Source of the DNA: Phycisphaerales bacterium
GTDB lineage: Bacteria; Planctomycetota; Phycisphaerae; Phycisphaerales; UBA1924
Length of the DNA stretch: 10,668 nt
Assembly (NCBI GenBank): GCA_030680655.1
Contig: JAUXUZ010000308.1
Span: 1-10,668, forward strand
Reading direction: 5' to 3'
Shown here: positions 6,055-10,668 of the stretch, one piece after another
Position numbering within the stretch: position 1 is the stretch's first letter
Layout: each line of letters opens with the position of its first letter
The notes under the pieces: model-generated
Databases searched by the model: none
What the model was told of the DNA's origin: nothing
Seen by the model: the letters and a program-made list of their open reading frames with translations, nothing else
Made by a program: the position numbers and the translations under genes

Positions 6055-7233
6055 ATGCAGACGCTTCCATTTACTTACTCCGCCCGCAACCTCGGCCGCT
6101 CGCGCCTGCGCCTGCTGCTGAGCGTCATGGGTAGCGCGATGGTCGTGCTGCTGGTGCTGGCCGCTGGCGGCTTTGTGCGCGGCATGACCACCGGGCTTGA
6201 GCGCACCGGCGACGAGGCCAACGTCATGATCGTCGGCATCGGGAGCGAGGAGAGCATCGAGCGCAGCGAGATCCCGGCGTCGGTCGCGTCGCTGCTGGAC
6301 GCCTCGGTGCCTGGCCTTCGGACGGCGTTTGGAACCACCTTCGTCTCGCCGGAGGTTCAGGTGCAGTTGCCGGTCGTGGCGGGCGCCGGCTCGCCAGAGG
6401 GGCGGCTGGTGCTTGTTCGCGGCGTAACGCCGACTGCTCTGCTGGTGCACAGCCAGTGCCAGATCGCTCAGGGTCACTGGCCACGCTCGGGGCACAACGA
6501 GATCCTGGTTGGCCAACTGGCTCACACTAAGCTCGGCGTCTCTGCGGCGGCCCTTGCAGTCGGCTCGACGGTCAACATTGATGGGAGGGACTGGATTGTC
6601 AGCGGCCGGCTGGCCGCGCCAAGGTCGGTGATCGACGCTGAGATCTGGATGCCGCTGGCCGATCTGAAGGAGGCCACCCGGCGTCTGACCGATTCGTGCG
6701 TCATCGCGACCCTCGGCACCGGGCCGGGTGCGGCCGAGTTTGCCGATGTTGCCGCCTTTGCACGCCAGCGCCTCGACCTTGAGATTACCGCGATGACCGA
6801 GTCGTCGTACTACGCGCGTCTGGCGGGCTTCTTTGCGCCGGTGCGCGCGGTGGTGTGGATCACCGCCGGGCTCATCGGTCTGGGGGGTGTGTTCGGCGGC
6901 CTGAACACGATGTACGCCGCGTTCGCTTCTCGCGTGCGCGAGCTGGGGATGCTCCAGTGCCTCGGGTTCAGGCGGTCGGCGATCGTCTTGAGCATGCTGC
7001 AGGAGTCGTGCCTGGCCACTGCCTCTGGCGCCCTGCTCGCGTCCGCTGCCGCCGTCTTCTTCCTCGACGGTGTCGCGGTTCAGTTCTCGATGGGTGCCTT
7101 CGGCCTGCTCATCGATGCCCCCGCCCTTCTCGTCGGGCTGGGTGCCGGGCTGCTGCTGGGCCTGCTGGGCACGATCGCCCCCGCGTACCGCTGCCTGAAA
7201 CTGCCCATCTCCGAGTCGCTCAAGTCGATCTGA
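6055..7233 (+). CDS. FtsX/MacB-type ABC permease, subunit 2
   Basis: A 392-residue permease with the same plan as its neighbour: a basic start (YSARNLGRSRLR), helix 1 (about 18-41), a periplasmic core (about 45-255), then helices at about 262-286, 314-338 and 350-376. The cytoplasmic coupling loop ASRVRELGMLQCLGFRR (291-307) matches that of permease 1, but the cores differ clearly, so this is an old duplication and not a recent copy. C135 and C215 lie in the periplasmic core. It starts 3 nt after the permease 1 stop, with an AGGGCGG string at 6040-6046 as a modest ribosome site. It is expected to pair with permease 1 on the shared ATPase. Confidence 0.9.
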   Translation: MQTLPFTYSARNLGRSRLRLLLSVMGSAMVVLLVLAAGGFVRGMTTGLERTGDEANVMIVGIGSEESIERSEIPASVASLLDASVPGLRTAFGTTFVSPEVQVQLPVVAGAGSPEGRLVLVRGVTPTALLVHSQCQIAQGHWPRSGHNEILVGQLAHTKLGVSAAALAVGSTVNIDGRDWIVSGRLAAPRSVIDAEIWMPLADLKEATRRLTDSCVIATLGTGPGAAEFADVAAFARQRLDLEITAMTESSYYARLAGFFAPVRAVVWITAGLIGLGGVFGGLNTMYAAFASRVRELGMLQCLGFRRSAIVLSMLQESCLATASGALLASAAAVFFLDGVAVQFSMGAFGLLIDAPALLVGLGAGLLLGLLGTIAPAYRCLKLPISESLKSI

Positions 7234-7285
7234 CCACTCTCCGTTTCGTACACTACTGCGTGCCCGACTCAACGGCACCAACCCC

Positions 7286-7292
7286 GAAGGAG
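7286..7292 (+). promoter_or_regulatory. Ribosome-binding site of the lipoprotein gene
   Basis: GAAGGAG ends 6 nt before the ATG at 7299. It selects this start over the long upstream frame opened inside permease 2. Confidence 0.8.
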
Positions 7293-7298
7293 CTTCCG

Positions 7299-7835
7299 AT
7301 GTTCCGCACCGCAACGCTTCTCACACTCGCGGCCGTATTGGCCTCCACCAGCGCGTGCAGCAAGTCGGATGCGCCCACCAAGCCCGCCGCCAAGGCCGCT
7401 GTCGCGCCGCTGCCGGGCAGTTACTTCCTCGCCGAAGCGCCGGCCGATGCCAAGGACATCCGGGCCGCCAAGCGCTCGCTGAAGGCCGGTGACAAGGTCG
7501 TCTTGATTGGACGCATCGGCGGCAGCGAAGACCCGTTCGTGCCCGAGCGGGCGATCTTCACGCTCGTGGACAAGGCGATGAAGACGTGCGACGAGGGGAG
7601 CGACATGGACACGTGCAAGACCCCGTGGGACTACTGCTGCGACCCGCGCGAGCAGATCACGGCCAACAGCGCCGTGGTGCAGATCGTCGGGCCCGACGGT
7701 CAGCCGCTGAAGGCGGTGCTCAACGGCGTGAAGGGCTTGAAGCCGCAGGCGACGGTCACCGTCGTGGGCACCGTCAGCAAGGCCGAGGGTCAGAACGTGG
7801 TGGTCAACGCGACCGGGCTCTTCGTCAAGCCGTGA
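7299..7835 (+). CDS. Putative Cys-containing lipoprotein, OB-fold-like
   Basis: A 178-residue exported protein. The signal segment FRTATLLTLAAVLASTSAC ends in a lipobox-like STSAC with C20 as the lipidation site. Thr in place of Leu at -3 is not canonical, so lipidation is likely but not certain. A low-complexity Ala/Lys/Pro linker (about 21-40) precedes a domain of short beta strands: KVVLIGRIGG (67-75), RAIFTLVD (84-91), AVVQIVG (125-131), ATVTVVGTV (151-159) and NVVVNATGLFV (166-176), which suggests an OB-like barrel. Inserted after the third strand is a C-x8-C-x6-CC cluster (C97, C106, C113, C114) around KTPWDYCCDP. I know similar TPWDYCC proteins as uncharacterised planctomycete proteins but no assigned function. 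It follows permease 2 by 65 nt without a visible terminator and is probably the last gene of the exporter unit. It could be the substrate-binding partner or the cargo. Confidence 0.78.
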   Translation: MFRTATLLTLAAVLASTSACSKSDAPTKPAAKAAVAPLPGSYFLAEAPADAKDIRAAKRSLKAGDKVVLIGRIGGSEDPFVPERAIFTLVDKAMKTCDEGSDMDTCKTPWDYCCDPREQITANSAVVQIVGPDGQPLKAVLNGVKGLKPQATVTVVGTVSKAEGQNVVVNATGLFVKP

Positions 7836-7850
7836 GCACGCGCTCGCGGT

Positions 7851-10358
7851 TCAGCAACCGGCAAAGAAGCGGTCGATGAACACGACGAAGTCGTTGTTGT
7901 CGAACGCGCCGTCACTGCCAATAACTCCGCCCTGGCTCCCGACGTCGGCGTTCGCGTCGGCCGCAAAGAAGTAGTCGATGAACACGACAAAGTCGTTGTT
8001 GTCCAGGAGCCCGTCAGCGTAGTGAGCGCCGCCCTGGGCGCCGACATCGGCAACGCCGCAGCCGTCAACGACAAAGGTGATGACGGCCGCGCCGCCGGCG
8101 ACGCCGTCACCGCTGGGCAGTGCGCCGGCGACGATCTCGCCGTCAAGCTGCAGCCCGGCCGCGGTGTCGGTCGCGGAGGCAGAGACCGTGAACGTGTAAC
8201 TGTCGGGCGCCAGAACGCCGCCGGTCGCGGTTACGACCACCCGCTGCCCTCCGTTTGAAACTGAGACGCCCGCAGCGACAGGGCCCTGACGGGCGCCCGT
8301 GAGCGTCACCGCTCCGGGAGCGCTCAGGCTCGGCACCGACATCGGCTTGTGGAACCACGCCTGCGCACCGTTGTGCAGCCCGAAGGCCGAGTGCGAGAGC
8401 GGTGCCGGGATCGTCTGGGTGATCTTGGCGGGCCCTTCCGGGAAGGCGACTTCCGTCTTGCTGCCCGTGGCGCTTGTGCTTGTTGAGCTGGCGACCGCGA
8501 GAACCCAAATGTCCGGGTCGAGGGCACCGTTCGTCACCGCACCCGGGGGGCACGGCAGCAGCAGGTGCTCACGGCGCGCATCGTTTCGGGCGACGAGCGT
8601 GGCGGTCACGCCGCCAAATTCCGCCCGAACATCCAGGGGCATCGTGAACGTCGGCCAGCTCCCCTGCTGCACCTGCTCGATGAAGACCTCGAGGAAGCTC
8701 TGCCCGTTCACTATCACCGGCCTTGTCGCCCACTGGTACGTGGGCGCCCCGATGCCGTACACCCACGGCTGGAAGTACCAGTCCAGGCTCGACCCGTGGA
8801 AGCTCTCGCACACGGCCTGAAACTGCGCCGTTGTTGCCGTGCTGTAAAGGTTCGCTGCGCGGTAGGCCCTCAGGGCGTCGAAGAACGCTGTGTCACCCAT
8901 CGAGTGGCGCAGCATGTGCAGGGCCCAGGCGCCCTTGTTGTACGAGAAGGCCGAGCTGAAGATGCGGCTCTCGCTGGAGATGTCGTAGCAGTAGACGCTG
9001 CCGTTGACGGTGCTGGGGCGCCGCGCGGCCATGAGCCCCTGCAGGCCCACAAGCCCGTTGACGCCGATGGACGCCGGACGGTTCTCGCGCCAGATGCCCT
9101 CGCTGTACGTCGCAAAGCCCTCGTTGAGCCAGATGTCCTGCCAGTTGGCGCACGTCACGTCGTCGCCCCACCACTGATGGCCGAGTTCGTGCGCGGTGAG
9201 AAACTGCTCGGAAGGGTTGCTGCCGCCCTGGCCGGAGAACGTCTGGTGCTCCATGCCCCCGCCGAACACGAACTGGTAAATGCCGTACTTCTCGTTGCAG
9301 AAGCCGTACGGACCGAACTTGTCGCTGAAGGCCGTCAGCATGTCCTTGGTCCGCAGCAGGTTGGTACGGAACGTCGTCGTATCGCTCGCTGGGTAGATGA
9401 AGAACTGCATCAGCATGTTGATCGGCGTGGTGTCGTACGGAGCCGACGGCGTGTAACTCCACGTGTCGGTGAACCGGGTGTAGACTGTTGCGCTGAAGCA
9501 GAACAGGTACGGGGAGGTCTGGTAGTTCGTCACCCAGCGGAACTGCTTCTTTGCGCCGGCGACGGGCGTCTCGCTCACGAGCAGGCCGTTGCTGGCGACC
9601 GTCAGGGTGTCTGGAACGATGAACTTCAAGTCGCCCGTCGCCTTGTCGTTGTTGTTCTCTTTCACCGGCCACCACGTGTGGGCAAAGCGCGTCTCGCTCA
9701 GCGTGCAGACGATCGGGTTGCCGTTCTGGGTGGAGAAGACGATCGAGCCGAAGCCGCCCGAGACGGGCACGCCGTTGTACGAAACGGCGATCACAAACTG
9801 TTGCCCGTTGGCCTTCGCCGTGGGCATCGCCACGCGCATCACCTGGGGTGACGCCGCGATCGGGCGTGTGAAACTCGCGGCGACGCCGTCGACGGTCAGC
9901 GCCGTCACCGCGAAGCCCTGGTGCAGCTCGATGTCCATGCTGCTCAGGCCGGCGGCGAGGCTGCGCACCGTAATCAGGTTCGTGCCGATCACGGTCGTCG
10001 TTGACGGAGCGATCTCGAGCGTCAGGTTGTAGTTGAGCACGTCGGTGTTCCCGATCAGTGCCAGGTCATCCCCCACTCCTCCACCAACACCGCCGTGGGG
10101 AACTCCCCACGATGCACCGGGCGTGTTGGTCCCGCGCGCCGCGGCAACCGCTTGGCGCAGGGTTGCGCAATGGGGGCAGTCGGCCATTTCCTTCAGGTCG
10201 TCATCCTGGCCTGGCAGGCCGACCCGGGCGGGCCGTGCATCCGGCTCGGGTGCAGCGATCGCGCCGGCCGGAAGGCCAAGGGCGCACACGATCAAGGCAA
10301 CCACACCACCCGCGGCCCCCACGGCCGCGGACGCTTGCTTCATTGTCCACATTGGCAT
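7851..10358 (-). CDS. Secreted M1-family zinc aminopeptidase-like protein with GC-type dockerin tail
   Basis: An 835-residue exported metallopeptidase. A signal peptide (hydrophobic about 14-30, cut near AIAA at 33-36) is followed by a short CPHC motif (61-64). The M1 N-terminal beta domain (about 95-290) leads to the catalytic domain: GGGMEH (366-371, the substrate-binding GxMEN-type loop with His in the last position), HELGH (390-394) and NEGFATY with Glu413, giving the HExxH-x18-E zinc site. Tyr473 is the candidate catalytic tyrosine. Next come a beta-rich linker and an Ig-like domain (about 545-765), then two dockerin-like repeats (766-835) ending in FFAGC. The tail probably anchors or sorts the enzyme at the cell surface. 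ATG 10358 is used here. TTG 10388 has GGAGG 10 nt upstream but gives an odd Cys-bearing start, and ATG 10343 gives the most compact signal peptide. The stop lies 15 nt from the converging lipoprotein stop, with no separate terminator. Confidence 0.93.
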   Translation of the reverse strand: MPMWTMKQASAAVGAAGGVVALIVCALGLPAGAIAAPEPDARPARVGLPGQDDDLKEMADCPHCATLRQAVAAARGTNTPGASWGVPHGGVGGGVGDDLALIGNTDVLNYNLTLEIAPSTTTVIGTNLITVRSLAAGLSSMDIELHQGFAVTALTVDGVAASFTRPIAASPQVMRVAMPTAKANGQQFVIAVSYNGVPVSGGFGSIVFSTQNGNPIVCTLSETRFAHTWWPVKENNNDKATGDLKFIVPDTLTVASNGLLVSETPVAGAKKQFRWVTNYQTSPYLFCFSATVYTRFTDTWSYTPSAPYDTTPINMLMQFFIYPASDTTTFRTNLLRTKDMLTAFSDKFGPYGFCNEKYGIYQFVFGGGMEHQTFSGQGGSNPSEQFLTAHELGHQWWGDDVTCANWQDIWLNEGFATYSEGIWRENRPASIGVNGLVGLQGLMAARRPSTVNGSVYCYDISSESRIFSSAFSYNKGAWALHMLRHSMGDTAFFDALRAYRAANLYSTATTAQFQAVCESFHGSSLDWYFQPWVYGIGAPTYQWATRPVIVNGQSFLEVFIEQVQQGSWPTFTMPLDVRAEFGGVTATLVARNDARREHLLLPCPPGAVTNGALDPDIWVLAVASSTSTSATGSKTEVAFPEGPAKITQTIPAPLSHSAFGLHNGAQAWFHKPMSVPSLSAPGAVTLTGARQGPVAAGVSVSNGGQRVVVTATGGVLAPDSYTFTVSASATDTAAGLQLDGEIVAGALPSGDGVAGGAAVITFVVDGCGVADVGAQGGAHYADGLLDNNDFVVFIDYFFAADANADVGSQGGVIGSDGAFDNNDFVVFIDRFFAGC
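7863..8066 (-). repeat. Two tandem 102-nt dockerin repeat units in the peptidase tail
   Basis: Units 7863-7964 and 7965-8066 share the same 102-nt period and the same AAGTCGTTGTTGTC 14-mer (7888-7901 and 7990-8003, plus strand) as the pair at 136-339. Each encodes one ADVG-x-QGG plus DNNDFVVFID segment. Confidence 0.8.
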
Positions 10359-10440
10359 CAACGTACCACACTTTCTGATCGGGCACAACCCCCAGCGACC
10401 TCCAGAGCGGAAAAAACCCCTTTACCGCCGATCCAGAGTT

Positions 10441-10460
10441 GAACCCGTCTACGCGGGTTC
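10441..10460. repeat. Short perfect inverted repeat upstream of the peptidase gene
   Basis: GAACCCG, a 6-nt loop, then CGGGTTC. There is no T-run on either side, so it is not an intrinsic terminator. It lies about 80 nt upstream of the peptidase ATG and could be a protein-binding site or a leader hairpin. Confidence 0.4.
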
Positions 10461-10521
10461 TCCTGCCCGAACAGGTGTGCGGCACGGCGGCATGCTGTTG
10501 CTGAGCGACGGTGTGCCTATC

Positions 10522-10557
10522 AAAAAAACACGGCCAAGCCGTGGGGGCTTGGCCGTG
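10522..10557 (-). terminator. Intrinsic terminator of the right-edge minus-strand gene
   Basis: A perfect 12-bp stem (10529-10540 with 10546-10557) and a 5-nt loop are followed, on the minus strand, by seven T residues (A-tract 10522-10528 on the plus strand). It starts 29 nt after the stop codon of the gene at 10587-10668. It therefore separates that gene from the peptidase, which needs its own promoter in 10389-10520; I see no convincing one there. Confidence 0.9.
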
Positions 10558-10586
10558 CCGCCCAGCCGAACTTCGATTCTCCCCCA

Positions 10587-10668
10587 TCAGTGCTGCTTTT
10601 GCTCACCGTTCGCCGTGTCGCCCGTCGCTTGCGCCGGCTGCGCCTGGAACTCGCCCGGCGCGGGTGCG
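10587..10668 (-). CDS. C-terminal end of an unidentified protein (partial)
   Basis: An open minus-strand frame enters from the right edge and ends at a TGA at 10587-10589, covering 26 residues that end in EQKQH. The piece is rich in Ala, Gln and Pro and looks like a disordered tail. It gives no family. The call rests on the strong terminator placed 29 nt after the stop, where one would expect it for a minus-strand gene. The rest of the gene lies outside the window. Confidence 0.55.
   Translation of the reverse strand, partial: APAPGEFQAQPAQATGDTANGEQKQH

Noticed and set aside
6013..7314. 433-codon open frame antisense to permease 2
   Set aside because: Gln/Arg/His-rich shadow typical of antisense GC-rich DNA; no domain.
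8565..9851. 428-codon open frame antisense to the peptidase
   Set aside because: Shadow of the M1 catalytic domain coded on the minus strand.
10359..10388. TTG start at 10388 for the peptidase, with GGAGG 10 nt upstream
   Set aside because: It remains possible, but adds a Cys-containing stretch before the signal peptide; an ATG start gives a more usual exported N-terminus.
1..10668. CRISPR arrays, tRNA/rRNA genes, transposases or integrases
   Set aside because: None seen: the only repeats are coding dockerin units, and no recombinase or insertion-sequence ends are recognisable.

Overview
The window is GC-rich (about two-thirds G+C by eye) and densely coded. It most likely comes from a planctomycete of the Phycisphaerae/Phycisphaerales type. 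The clearest sign is a C-terminal module ending in Gly-Cys or Glu-Gly-Cys, with paired repeats carrying ADVGSQGG and LDNNDFVVFI-type motifs. This is the GC-type dockerin-like domain known from secreted proteins of that group. It occurs twice here, once intact on a peptidase and once as a severed fragment. The poly-G run at bases 1-32 looks like a contig-end sequencing artefact.

Layout: 124-408 (minus) is an orphan GC-dockerin tail. From 447 to 7835 all genes read on the plus strand. First comes a tightly overlapping arsenic cassette: arsR (447-851), thioredoxin-type arsC (851-1288) and arsM (1285-2208). No ArsB, Acr3, ArsA or ArsP is present. A secreted Cys-rich small protein follows (2327-2719). 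Then comes a four-gene MacAB/LolCDE-like exporter: membrane-fusion adaptor (2835-4190), ABC ATPase (4187-4903) and two different FtsX-type permeases (4900-6051 and 6055-7233), with 4-nt overlaps or a 3-nt gap. A Cys-containing lipoprotein (7299-7835) closes the run. On the minus strand, converging to within 15 nt, is a secreted M1-family zinc metallopeptidase with a GC-dockerin tail (7851-10358). At the right edge is the 3' end of another minus-strand gene (10587-10668), followed by a strong intrinsic terminator (10522-10557).

Working model: arsenate is reduced by ArsC, arsenite is methylated by ArsM, and ArsR represses the cassette from a promoter whose start coincides with its own ATG. The neighbouring exporter and its two Cys-rich envelope proteins form a separate translational unit with its own gaps. 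A role in exporting arsenicals, metals or thiols is possible from proximity and cysteine content but is only inference; the exporter could equally be an unrelated lipoprotein or peptide exporter. Points most worth following are this linkage, the repeated ribosome-site/Cys-Cys/stop/ATG junction after arsR and after arsM, and the severed dockerin tail directly beside arsR.
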